This document shows, in pieces, positions 1-7,590 of a stretch of 13,265 bases of DNA. This DNA is from Sporomusa sp. Lineage in GTDB: Bacteria; Bacillota_C; Negativicutes; Sporomusales; Sporomusaceae. The stretch is taken from the NCBI GenBank assembly GCA_029256645.1, contig JAQSXM010000045.1, positions 1 through 13,265 of the forward strand. The letters run 5' to 3'. Every line of letters begins with the position of its first letter. Position 1 is the first letter of the stretch. Under the pieces are notes generated by a model, which was given only the letters and a program-made list of their open reading frames with translations, searched no databases and was not told the origin of the DNA. The position numbers and the translations under genes were made by a program.

Positions 1-2165
1 CGTCTCCGGTCCGGCGCCTGACTGCCAACAGCCTGCAAAGACTTGCCATCGGTTGCAACAAGGTAGTCAATGGTACGGTCAGCTGGATTTACCTTCGAGA
101 CGACAATTCTGACACTGCTGCCAATGCGATAGATATTGCTTGTACGCTCCCCAATCAAGGCATACTGTTCCTCAACATACTGGTAGTAATCGTCCTCCAG
201 GCTGGAAACACGCACCAACCCTTCAATACCATTCGAAATCTCAACAAAAAAGCCAAAGGCAGTGACCCCACTGATAATGCCGTCGAATTCTTCGCCGACA
301 AACTGGGCCATATACTCTACCTTCTTTAAATCCACAGTAGCCCGCTCGGCTTCAGCTGCTGCCCGCTCCCGCTCAGAGGAGTGCAAAGCAATCTCCGGCA
401 GCATAACCGATAGTTTCTGACTGCGTTTGGCAGAGATATCGCCGGTAGTAAACGTTTCACGGATGATGCGATGAACAATCAAATCCGGATAGCGCCTGAT
501 TGGCGAGGTAAAATGCGTATAATAGGTTGCTGCCAGGCCAAAGTGCCCCAGGTTTTCGGCATCATACCGCGCCTGCTTCAGCGAACGCAGCATAACGGTA
601 CTGATAATACGCTCTTCCGGCCGGCCGGCAATCTTACTCAGCACGCGCTGTAGTGCCATCGGCTGGATTTCCTGGGTTTTGGGGATATGCTGGCCAAAAT
701 TACCGAGCAAGACATTCAGTCTGCTCATCTTCTCTTCATCAGGCTCTTCATGCACCCTGAACATCGATGGTACACCTAACCAATGCATATGCTCGGCCAC
801 TGTTTCATTGGCAACCAGCATAAACTCTTCGATGATTGATTCGGCAATACTCCGGATTCTTTTTTCAATAGCAATCGGGTGGCCTTCTGCATCGAGTTTC
901 ACTTTTATTTCCGGGAAATCAAAATCAATGGCGCCCCGGCGCATCCGGCGGTCCCGCAGAATCCGGCACAGTCTTTCCATTTCTTCCAGTGGTGCAACCA
1001 GATCAGCATACTTGTCCCGCAGAGGCTCATCATGGTCAGCAACAATCTGCCGCACTACATTATAGGTCAGTCTGGTTTTCACCCTGATCACACTGGGGAA
1101 TATCTCATGGTTTATTACCTGACCGCGTCCATCAATCTCCATTTGTGCCGACAAGGCCAGCCTGTCTTCACCGGCGTTTAGGCTGCAAATGCCGTTTGAC
1201 AGGCGATGTGGCAGCATCGGCAATACCCGGTCCACCAAATAGACGCTGGTACCTCGGGCTCTGGCCTCATTATCCAATGGCGTATTTTCCCGCACATAGT
1301 GGCTAACATCGGCAATACTTACATTTAGCAGGTAACGACCGTTTTTGAGGCGTTCGACATATACCGCATCGTCCAGGTCCTTGGCATCGTCGCCATCAAT
1401 TGTTACCATATTGAGATCCCGCAGGTCACGCCGCCCTACCAGATCCTCTTCACTAATGGTTGTTTTAACACGGTCGGCAGCCTGTTCAACCTCCGGAGGG
1501 AACTCAGTAGGCAGGTTGTGCTTCTTAATAATTGATAATATCTCAATGCCAGGGTCTCCCTGACGGCCCAATACCTCAATAATCCGGCCCTCGGCACTTT
1601 TTTGTTTTTGGGGCCACTCCGTAATTTCAACAACAACCTTTGAGCCGGTTTTAGCTCCCTTAAACTCTTCTTTGGGTATGAAAATATCCCGGCCAATCTT
1701 CCGGTCATCAGGTAAGACAAAACCGAAGTTACGACTGGCTTCGAAGGTTCCCACCACTTTGCTGTTTGCCCGGGTAACAACCCGGATGATCTCGCCTTCC
1801 ACAGCCTTACCGGACACATGCCGCTTATGCATTCTCGCTATAACCCGGTCACCGTGCATAGCGCCCCCAATGGCGTCAGGCGGGATGAATACATCCTCAA
1901 GGTCATGGTTTTCCGGCAGAATAAAGCCAAAGCCTTTGGTTGTTGCCGAAAACTTACCGACAACAAGGTTCATGCGGTCAGGTATCCCGTATTTGCCATA
2001 ACGGGTTTTTATGATAGCAGCAGTGGCTTCAAGCTTGTCCAATATCTGCCAGAACTCCTCCAGCTCTTTGCCGCGAATGCTCAACCCGTCTGCCAAATCC
2101 TCGGCAGTAAGCGGTTTATATACTTCTTCCCGCATGAACTCAAGTATTCTTTCAGCTAAATCCAT
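1..2165 (-). CDS. rnr: Ribonuclease R (3'-5' exoribonuclease), 3' end cut by window edge
   Basis: RNase R degrades structured RNA processively from the 3' end and takes part in RNA quality control with tmRNA/SmpB. I translated the minus frame by hand; it stays open for 721 codons to the left edge, so only the extreme C-terminus and stop are missing. Domains in order: an N-terminal winged-helix-like segment (about 1-60), two OB/cold-shock domains (about 70-125, with KGFGFILPE; about 145-200, with RNFGFVLPD), the RNB catalytic domain, and a C-terminal S1 domain (about 618-700). The RNB metal motif IDGDDAKDLDD gives D257, D263, D265 and D266, with the same spacing as D201/D207/D209/D210 of RNase II. 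The start at 2165 is chosen because AAGGAG lies 9 nt upstream; the in-frame ATG at 2174 is only 1 nt from that site. It is the last gene of the est unit. In relatives smpB follows, which would be outside this window. Confidence 0.96.
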   Translation of the reverse strand, partial: MDLAERILEFMREEVYKPLTAEDLADGLSIRGKELEEFWQILDKLEATAAIIKTRYGKYGIPDRMNLVVGKFSATTKGFGFILPENHDLEDVFIPPDAIGGAMHGDRVIARMHKRHVSGKAVEGEIIRVVTRANSKVVGTFEASRNFGFVLPDDRKIGRDIFIPKEEFKGAKTGSKVVVEITEWPQKQKSAEGRIIEVLGRQGDPGIEILSIIKKHNLPTEFPPEVEQAADRVKTTISEEDLVGRRDLRDLNMVTIDGDDAKDLDDAVYVERLKNGRYLLNVSIADVSHYVRENTPLDNEARARGTSVYLVDRVLPMLPHRLSNGICSLNAGEDRLALSAQMEIDGRGQVINHEIFPSVIRVKTRLTYNVVRQIVADHDEPLRDKYADLVAPLEEMERLCRILRDRRMRRGAIDFDFPEIKVKLDAEGHPIAIEKRIRSIAESIIEEFMLVANETVAEHMHWLGVPSMFRVHEEPDEEKMSRLNVLLGNFGQHIPKTQEIQPMALQRVLSKIAGRPEERIISTVMLRSLKQARYDAENLGHFGLAATYYTHFTSPIRRYPDLIVHRIIRETFTTGDISAKRSQKLSVMLPEIALHSSERERAAAEAERATVDLKKVEYMAQFVGEEFDGIISGVTAFGFFVEISNGIEGLVRVSSLEDDYYQYVEEQYALIGERTSNIYRIGSSVRIVVSKVNPADRTIDYLVATDGKSLQAVGSQAPDRR

Positions 2166-2166
2166 T

Positions 2167-2562
2167 TTACTCATCTCCTTTTATAGCAATTATCGCCTTT
2201 CCCTCAGCTGTTATTGTTCCATCCGGCAATGTAATTTTACCGGCTAGTTCATACATTTTTCCCCGTTGGCCGATAATCCATCCACTGACTGTCAATTGTT
2301 GTCCGATTGGGGTTGGCTGACGAAATCGCACATCCAGCCTGGCAGTGACCGCATTGAGACCCTTTGCATGCAAATAACGGGCCATAACCTCATCCAAAAG
2401 TGTACTTACCAGCCCGCCATGCATAATACCGTCATAGCCCTGATGCTCAGGCCCGGGGATAAAGGTTGTCAAATATGTATTATCCTCTTCGCGAAAGGCA
2501 AGTTTCAATCCAATGGGATTACGCGGTCCGCAGGCAAAACACCATTGATTACTCTCATCCAT
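2167..2562 (-). CDS. PaaI-type hotdog-fold thioesterase family protein
   Basis: A 131-residue protein of the single-domain hotdog thioesterase family, which hydrolyses acyl-CoA or related thioesters in the cytoplasm; the substrate cannot be read from sequence. The N-terminal CFACGPRNPIGLKL (8-21) is a typical opening of PaaI-like members. GIMHGGLVSTLLDE (45-58) is the family's central helix motif, with H48-G49-G50 and the acidic residues D57/E58 where the catalytic carboxylate usually sits. The length is normal for a one-domain hotdog. The ATG at 2562 has GAGGTG 4 nt upstream. It sits 20 nt after the esterase stop and one base before rnr, so the three are probably one transcript. This gene is absent from the equivalent Bacillus cluster as I recall it, so it looks like a lineage-specific addition. 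A role tied to the neighbouring esterase is only a guess. Confidence 0.9.
   Translation of the reverse strand: MDESNQWCFACGPRNPIGLKLAFREEDNTYLTTFIPGPEHQGYDGIMHGGLVSTLLDEVMARYLHAKGLNAVTARLDVRFRQPTPIGQQLTVSGWIIGQRGKMYELAGKITLPDGTITAEGKAIIAIKGDE
2175..2180 (-). promoter_or_regulatory. Ribosome binding site deciding the rnr start
   Basis: AAGGAG lies inside the last codons of the upstream thioesterase gene, 9 nt before the ATG at 2165. The thioesterase stop (TAA, 2169-2167) is separated from that ATG by one base, so translation of the two genes is probably coupled. Confidence 0.8.
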
Positions 2563-2582
2563 AATACACCTCGCTGTATTTT

Positions 2583-3314
2583 TTACGCCAAAAACTGGTC
2601 AAGCAGCTGAAAAACATAATCACGTTCTAAATCAAGGGTGACAATATGGCCTGATTTGTTAAGCCATACCAGCTGCTTCTCGGCACTGCCCAGCTTGTCA
2701 TAAATATACTGGGCGCTTTCCGGTTCAACCGTATGTTCTTTGGTTGACTGCACGATGAGTGCCGGTACCGTGACTAACGGCAGCACCCCCATAACATGCT
2801 TGACTAGCTCAAGCAGACTGGACAGGCTGCTCAGCGGTGTTACATCATAAGTAATCGAATATTGCTCACCAACATCTAACAGGCGTTTGCGTTTTTTGGG
2901 AACGAAGTTGGTAAACATACGATAGAGTGGCAGCAGTTTTAGGCGCTTATTGGCAATATAGATCGGCGCGCTAATAACAGCCAGCCGCCGCAGCGGATAT
3001 TCACTGGCCAGCTTAAGTGTTAGAAGACCACCCATTGATAACCCTACCGCCGCAACACTGGTGCAAATACCGGCTAACAGATGATAACCGTCTTCGACAC
3101 TGTCATACCAATGCGGCCAGGCGGTTTTAGCCATTTCTTCCGGTGTGGTTCCATGTCCCGGCAGACGCGGCGCAAACACGGTATAACCCAGTTTATTTAA
3201 ATATTCTCCTGCCAGGCGCATCTCTGACGGCGCACCGGTGAAACCATGTACCAATAATACGCCTTTTTCACCGCCTTGCAGAAAAAAGGGCTCAGCTCCT
3301 GGCATTAAGGCCAA
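2583..3314 (-). CDS. Carboxylesterase, Est30/YvaK type alpha/beta hydrolase
   Basis: A 243-residue alpha/beta hydrolase of the small monomeric carboxylesterase family (Bacillus YvaK, Geobacillus Est30), which cleaves short- to medium-chain esters in the cytoplasm. Seen in the sequence: the oxyanion-hole strand LLVHGFTG (20-27), the nucleophile elbow GLSMGG with Ser93, and SGH with His223. The catalytic acid position, Asp193 in Est30 by my recalled alignment, is Glu193 here (KEHTVEPES), an unusual residue for this role. The start is TTG at 3314: GGGGGAG ends 6 nt before it. The upstream in-frame TTG at 3329 overlaps that site, and ATG at 3305 is 15 nt away. The residue numbering then matches Est30 almost exactly. 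It is first in the est-thioesterase-rnr unit, behind its own promoter. The est-rnr pairing is conserved in Firmicutes, though the physiological substrate is unknown. Confidence 0.92.
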   Translation of the reverse strand: MALMPGAEPFFLQGGEKGVLLVHGFTGAPSEMRLAGEYLNKLGYTVFAPRLPGHGTTPEEMAKTAWPHWYDSVEDGYHLLAGICTSVAAVGLSMGGLLTLKLASEYPLRRLAVISAPIYIANKRLKLLPLYRMFTNFVPKKRKRLLDVGEQYSITYDVTPLSSLSSLLELVKHVMGVLPLVTVPALIVQSTKEHTVEPESAQYIYDKLGSAEKQLVWLNKSGHIVTLDLERDYVFQLLDQFLA

Positions 3315-3320
3315 AAATAA

Positions 3321-3327
3321 CTCCCCC
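3321..3327 (-). promoter_or_regulatory. Ribosome binding site deciding a TTG start for the esterase
   Basis: GGGGGAG is followed by a 6-nt spacer and then TTG at 3314. This favours a 243-residue esterase over the longer 248-residue reading that would begin on the far side of the site. Confidence 0.7.
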
Positions 3328-3436
3328 AATATTTAATTACTTGTCTATATACGCATTAAAGTAATTCTTTCTTTTTATTATTTCCGGTTAGCCGGATTGA
3401 CAAACGCTCTGAAGAGCAAGCATATATACCAATAGT

Positions 3437-3464
3437 ATTATACCATTATCTGACACAATAACAA
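3437..3464 (-). promoter_or_regulatory. Sigma-A-type promoter for the est-thioesterase-rnr unit
   Basis: The -10 box is a perfect TATAAT (3442-3437) preceded by TGG, making an extended -10. A -35 box TTGTTA (3464-3459, 4 of 6 matches) lies 16 nt upstream. Transcription should begin near 3430 and give a leader of about 115 nt before the TTG start. The -35 box lies in the U-tract of the hppA terminator, so the new unit begins exactly where the previous one ends. The leader (3430-3315) holds two very small inverted repeats (3417-3406 and 3396-3383) and no recognised riboswitch. Confidence 0.75.
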
Positions 3465-3492
3465 AACGCCAAGCTAAAATAGCTTGGCGTTT
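3455..3492 (-). terminator. Rho-independent terminator after hppA
   Basis: A perfect 13-bp stem (3492-3480 with 3476-3464) has a 3-nt loop. On the minus strand it is followed by a T-rich tail (TTTTGTTATT, counting the last paired bases). It begins 13 nt after the hppA stop. On the plus strand the T-tract is weak and no plus-strand gene is near. Confidence 0.88.
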
Positions 3493-3505
3493 ATTAACAA
3501 TTGGT

Positions 3506-5512
3506 TTAGAAAAAGAGTAATGGCGCAATGATCAGCGAAATAGTTCCGGCAACTTTGATCAGCGGATTCATAGCCGGACCTGAGGTATCCTTGAACGGAT
3601 CGCCAACAGTATCACCGATAACAGCGGCAGCATGGGTCGGAGTACCTTTGCCGCCATACTTACCGGTTTCAATCCATTTTTTCGCATTATCCCAGGCACC
3701 ACCGGCATTGGACATAAAGAGTGCCAGCAATACACCGGCAGCAGTTGCACCGGCCAGGAAACCAGCCAGAGCTTTTGCGCCAAGAATAAAACCAACCAGG
3801 ATCGGTGAACCGACAGCAAAGATACCAGGCAGCATCATTTCACGGATGGCAGCCTTGGTGCTAATGTCTACACAAGCAGCATAATCAGGACGCCCGGTAC
3901 CTTCCATAATGCCGGGGATCTCACGGAACTGACGGCGAACCTCGGCGATCATTTCGAACGCAGCTTTACCAACAGCTTCCATAGTGAAGGCACATACCAG
4001 GAACGGCAGGGTTGCCCCAAGGAAAATACCGATAATTACGCCCGGTTCGGTCAGGTTAATTACCAGATGACCATTCACCAGCAGACCGGACAGTTTTGGG
4101 TTTTTGGCAATCTCTTCACCGAAAGCAGTGAACAGAGCCAGGGCGGTAAGGGCAGCAGAGCCAATGGCAAAACCTTTGGCAATAGCAGCAGTTGTATTAC
4201 CGACAGCATCCAGTTTATCAGTGGTTTTACGAATTTCCGGGCCAAGTTCTGCCATTTCAGCAATACCGCCGGCATTGTCAGCAACAGGGCCAAAAGAGTC
4301 AACCGCGACAACCATACCTGCGGTGCAGAGCATGCCCATCGCAGCCATAGCAATACCATAAATACCTGCCTGGCCATAAGCAACCCAGATTGCAACAGCA
4401 AATACCAGCATCGGCAAGCCGGTGCTTCTTAGACCAAGGGCGATACCGGCGATAACATTGGTAGCCGGACCGGTTTGCGAGGCATCAGCAATATGCTGGG
4501 TAGGCGGCTTATTATTAGCCGTGTAGTATTCTGTAATCATACCAACAAGTACGTTAACAGCCAGACCAGCGATAACTGCAATCGTAATACCCATGGCTTT
4601 GCCTGGAAGCATAGCACTGGCAATGGCATAGGTAGAAATAGCAACAAGAATATTAGTTCCCCAAATACCTCTATTTAGAGCAGCCAGCGGATCACCGTCT
4701 TCACTGGTTCTAACCAGGAAGGTGCTGACAATAGAAGCAAAAATACCGGCTGCGCCAATCACAAGCGGGAACAGCACACCATTGATATTACCTGGGAAAA
4801 CGGTTTGACCGATAAGCATGGCAGCAATCGCAGTAGCGGCATAGGACTCGAACAGGTCGGCCCCCATACCTGCGGTATCACCGACATTGTCACCAACATT
4901 ATCAGCGATAACTGCCGGGTTGCGGGGGTCATCCTCAGGGATGCCTGCCTCAACTTTACCGACAAGGTCAGCGCCGACATCAGCAGCTTTGGTAAAAATA
5001 CCGCCGCCAACACGGGCAAAAAATGCAATGGCGCTTGCGCCAAAGGCAAAACTATTAATAACAACAGGGTCGCCAAAAACTATGTATAATCCTGATACAC
5101 CCAGGAGACCAAGACCGGCAACCGACATACCCATTACCGCACCGGCCCGGAAAGAAACGCTGAGAGCTTTGTTAAGGCTGGTTCGGGCAGCTTCAGTAGT
5201 ACGGGCGTTAGATTTAGTAGTAGCAGTCATCCCCACATAACCGGCAATTGCCGAGCAAACGGCGCCGACCAGGAAAGATACTGCCAGTTTGTACCCATCA
5301 ACATAAAATAGTATAAAGAAAATGACAATAGTAAATGGGATGAGAGTTTTGTACTGACGATTGAGGAAGGCCATAGCACCTTCAAAAATCGCCTGGGAAA
5401 TTTCCTGCATTTTGGCGTTACCCGGGCTTTCCTTTAAAACACTAGCCATAAGGTAACCGGCAAATGCCAGCGCCACAAGACCTGCAAACGGCGCAATGTA
5501 CAATAATTCCAT
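3506..5512 (-). CDS. hppA: Membrane-bound proton/sodium-translocating pyrophosphatase, K+-dependent type
   Basis: An integral membrane pump of 668 residues, the usual length for bacterial members, which couples PPi hydrolysis to H+ or Na+ export. About 16 hydrophobic segments are expected and the sequence is hydrophobic throughout. Catalytic loops are intact: [11 protein letters not shown] (178-188), the Mg-PPi loop with DDPRNP and DNVGDNVGD (194-212), DSFGPVADN (405-413), and [13 protein letters not shown] (633-645). [10 protein letters not shown] (438-447) has Ala where K+-independent enzymes have Lys, which by established work marks the K+-dependent subfamily. E222 in DLFESY is the semi-conserved TM6 glutamate at the position seen in Na+-pumping members, but some K+-dependent H+ pumps share it, so the ion stays open. 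The ATG at 5512 has GGGGG 11 nt upstream. It follows secG across a hairpin and ends at a strong terminator. PPi from biosynthesis would feed the ion gradient in an energy-limited anaerobe. Confidence 0.97.
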   Translation of the reverse strand: MELLYIAPFAGLVALAFAGYLMASVLKESPGNAKMQEISQAIFEGAMAFLNRQYKTLIPFTIVIFFILFYVDGYKLAVSFLVGAVCSAIAGYVGMTATTKSNARTTEAARTSLNKALSVSFRAGAVMGMSVAGLGLLGVSGLYIVFGDPVVINSFAFGASAIAFFARVGGGIFTKAADVGADLVGKVEAGIPEDDPRNPAVIADNVGDNVGDTAGMGADLFESYAATAIAAMLIGQTVFPGNINGVLFPLVIGAAGIFASIVSTFLVRTSEDGDPLAALNRGIWGTNILVAISTYAIASAMLPGKAMGITIAVIAGLAVNVLVGMITEYYTANNKPPTQHIADASQTGPATNVIAGIALGLRSTGLPMLVFAVAIWVAYGQAGIYGIAMAAMGMLCTAGMVVAVDSFGPVADNAGGIAEMAELGPEIRKTTDKLDAVGNTTAAIAKGFAIGSAALTALALFTAFGEEIAKNPKLSGLLVNGHLVINLTEPGVIIGIFLGATLPFLVCAFTMEAVGKAAFEMIAEVRRQFREIPGIMEGTGRPDYAACVDISTKAAIREMMLPGIFAVGSPILVGFILGAKALAGFLAGATAAGVLLALFMSNAGGAWDNAKKWIETGKYGGKGTPTHAAAVIGDTVGDPFKDTSGPAMNPLIKVAGTISLIIAPLLFF

Positions 5513-5541
5513 GTCCTTACGTTCCCCCTTTGAGCTACACC

Positions 5542-5583
5542 ATAAAATACCTCAATATGCCGGAGAAACTCCAGCAATTGAGG
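5542..5583 (-). terminator. Terminator-like hairpin between secG and hppA
   Basis: Two stem blocks (7 bp: 5583-5577 with 5556-5550; 8 bp with one G-U pair: 5576-5569 with 5565-5558) are stacked with one bulged base and a 3-nt loop. On the minus strand the tail TATTTTATG follows. The U-tract is short and interrupted, so it may terminate only partly. No clear promoter lies between it and hppA, which suggests read-through feeds hppA. It starts 10 nt after the secG stop. Confidence 0.6.
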
Positions 5584-5592
5584 TTAGTGACC

Positions 5593-5823
5593 CTACTGCA
5601 TTAATTTGACTAAAACCATTGTGACAATCCCAAACAATGCAGCAATAATAATTGTTGCCTTAGCCAGAATTTCGTCAAGGCCCTTACGTTTGCCACCAAA
5701 AATAGATTCGGCACCTCCGGCAATTGAACCCGATAAACCGGCGCTCTTACCTGACTGCAATACCACAACTGCAATTAATGCAATCGAAAGCACTGCCTCT
5801 AAAACCATCAGCCCTGTAATCAC
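5593..5823 (-). CDS. secG: Preprotein translocase subunit SecG
   Basis: The small third subunit of the SecYEG channel, which aids SecA-driven export across the cytoplasmic membrane. With a GTG start at 5823 the protein has 76 residues, the same as I recall for Bacillus SecG. It shows two hydrophobic segments (about 3-23 and 54-74) joined by the diagnostic cytoplasmic loop, LQSGKSAGLSGSIAGGAE, then FGGKRKGLDE. The start is set by AAGGGGG 8 nt before GTG. The upstream in-frame ATG at 5841 directly precedes that SD-like stretch and would add MKGVNK, so it is less likely. Its place after the enolase operon and before the esterase and rnr is the usual Firmicutes layout, here interrupted downstream by hppA. 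Two promoter candidates lie upstream, so it can be expressed apart from the glycolytic operon. Confidence 0.95.
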   Translation of the reverse strand: MITGLMVLEAVLSIALIAVVVLQSGKSAGLSGSIAGGAESIFGGKRKGLDEILAKATIIIAALFGIVTMVLVKLMQ

Positions 5824-5831
5824 TTTATTAA

Positions 5832-5838
5832 CCCCCTT
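5832..5838 (-). promoter_or_regulatory. Ribosome binding site deciding a GTG start for secG
   Basis: AAGGGGG stands 8 nt before the GTG at 5823. If the ATG at 5841 were used, these bases would be coding and no good site would precede it. Confidence 0.75.
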
Positions 5839-5890
5839 CATGACTGATACCGTTATCCCTTGCTACAATGTGCTGCCAAGGCATGACAAT

Positions 5891-5920
5891 ATTCTAACAC
5901 ACTTAATTGATACTTGACAA
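5891..5920 (-). promoter_or_regulatory. Second (proximal) promoter candidate for secG
   Basis: TTGTCA (5920-5915) and TAGAAT (5896-5891) each match the consensus at 5 of 6 positions, with an 18-nt spacer. Expected start near 5884, about 60 nt before the secG GTG. Confidence 0.6.
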
Positions 5921-5948
5921 TTATTTAGTAAATATTTTCACTATTTTT

Positions 5949-5976
5949 ATCATACATATTTTCCCCTTTTTGTCAA
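5949..5976 (-). promoter_or_regulatory. First (distal) promoter candidate for secG
   Basis: A perfect -35 TTGACA (5976-5971) and TATGAT (5954-5949, 5 of 6) are separated by 16 nt. The -35 begins within the U-tract of the zinc-ribbon gene's terminator. Expected start near 5942. Together with the proximal site this would give secG, and by read-through hppA, tandem promoters. Confidence 0.7.
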
Positions 5977-6010
5977 AAATTAAACAGCCGGAATTAACCG
6001 GCTGTTTAAT
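5974..6010 (-). terminator. Rho-independent terminator ending the glycolytic operon
   Basis: A perfect 13-bp stem (6010-5998 with 5991-5979) with GC-rich CAGCCGG/CCGGCTG and a 6-nt loop ends in a run of five T on the minus strand. It begins 10 nt after the stop of the zinc-ribbon gene, so that gene is the last member of the cggR-gapA-pgk-tpiA-gpmI-eno unit. Confidence 0.9.
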
Positions 6011-6020
6011 AAAAATCTTT

Positions 6021-6260
6021 TTACGCCTTGGGGGAGGTTTGAACTGGTTTTGGATGGTCAACATATGATCCGGTATTAACGACATGGGTATTCAGGCGGC
6101 TGGTACAGCCAAACCGGCCTTCATCCTGCTGGATTACTTCCATATTCGGACTGCCGCAATGCTCGCAGACCTTATTATGACTTAAGCACTCCATTAATTC
6201 ATTCTCACACTGGTACAGGTAGCCACAGCCACTGCATCGAATCAAGTATCCCTTCGGCAT
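6021..6260 (-). CDS. Small zinc-ribbon-like protein of unknown function
   Basis: A 79-residue soluble protein I do not recognise by family. It has seven cysteines: C9 and C12 (RCSGCGY), C18, C25, C32 and C35 (VCEHCGS), and C52. Two CxxC knuckles about 20 residues apart are what a zinc ribbon looks like; H28, H34 and C52 are possible extra ligands. The tail from about 60 is Pro/Thr/Ser/Lys-containing and probably flexible. There is no signal peptide or membrane segment. It is surely translated: its SD AAGGAGGTGA (6275-6266) is a full match, with a 5-nt spacer to the ATG. It starts 26 nt after the eno stop and ends at the operon terminator, so it should be co-expressed with glycolysis. Function is open; nucleic-acid or protein binding, or metal storage, are only possibilities. 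Confidence 0.88.
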   Translation of the reverse strand: MPKGYLIRCSGCGYLYQCENELMECLSHNKVCEHCGSPNMEVIQQDEGRFGCTSRLNTHVVNTGSYVDHPKPVQTSPKA

Positions 6261-6286
6261 TTAGTTCACCTCCTTCCGGCGCGAAC

Positions 6287-7579
<1,293 letters not shown>

Positions 7580-7590
7580 TTATTTCCTCC

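Noticed and set aside
679..1181. Plus-strand open frames opposite rnr
   Set aside because: Both lie inside the well-supported rnr frame, have low-complexity Ser/Arg-rich or patchwork sequence, no family motif and no convincing ribosome site.
3375..3403. Second promoter for the esterase (TTGTCA with TAATAA)
   Set aside because: The -10 matches only 3 of 6 positions, and the extended -10 promoter upstream explains expression better.
3388..3423. Eleven-residue leader peptide frame in the esterase leader
   Set aside because: It begins about 7 nt from the predicted transcript start, has no ribosome site and no run of any amino acid that would suggest attenuation.
3528..5240. Several plus- and minus-strand open frames within hppA
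   Set aside because: They are alternate-frame readings of a highly conserved pump gene; their composition follows the hppA codons and they lack their own signals.
5851..5884. Hairpin in the secG leader (CCTTG with CAAGG)
   Set aside because: Only 5-6 pairs with a loop of about 13 nt; not distinguishable from chance.
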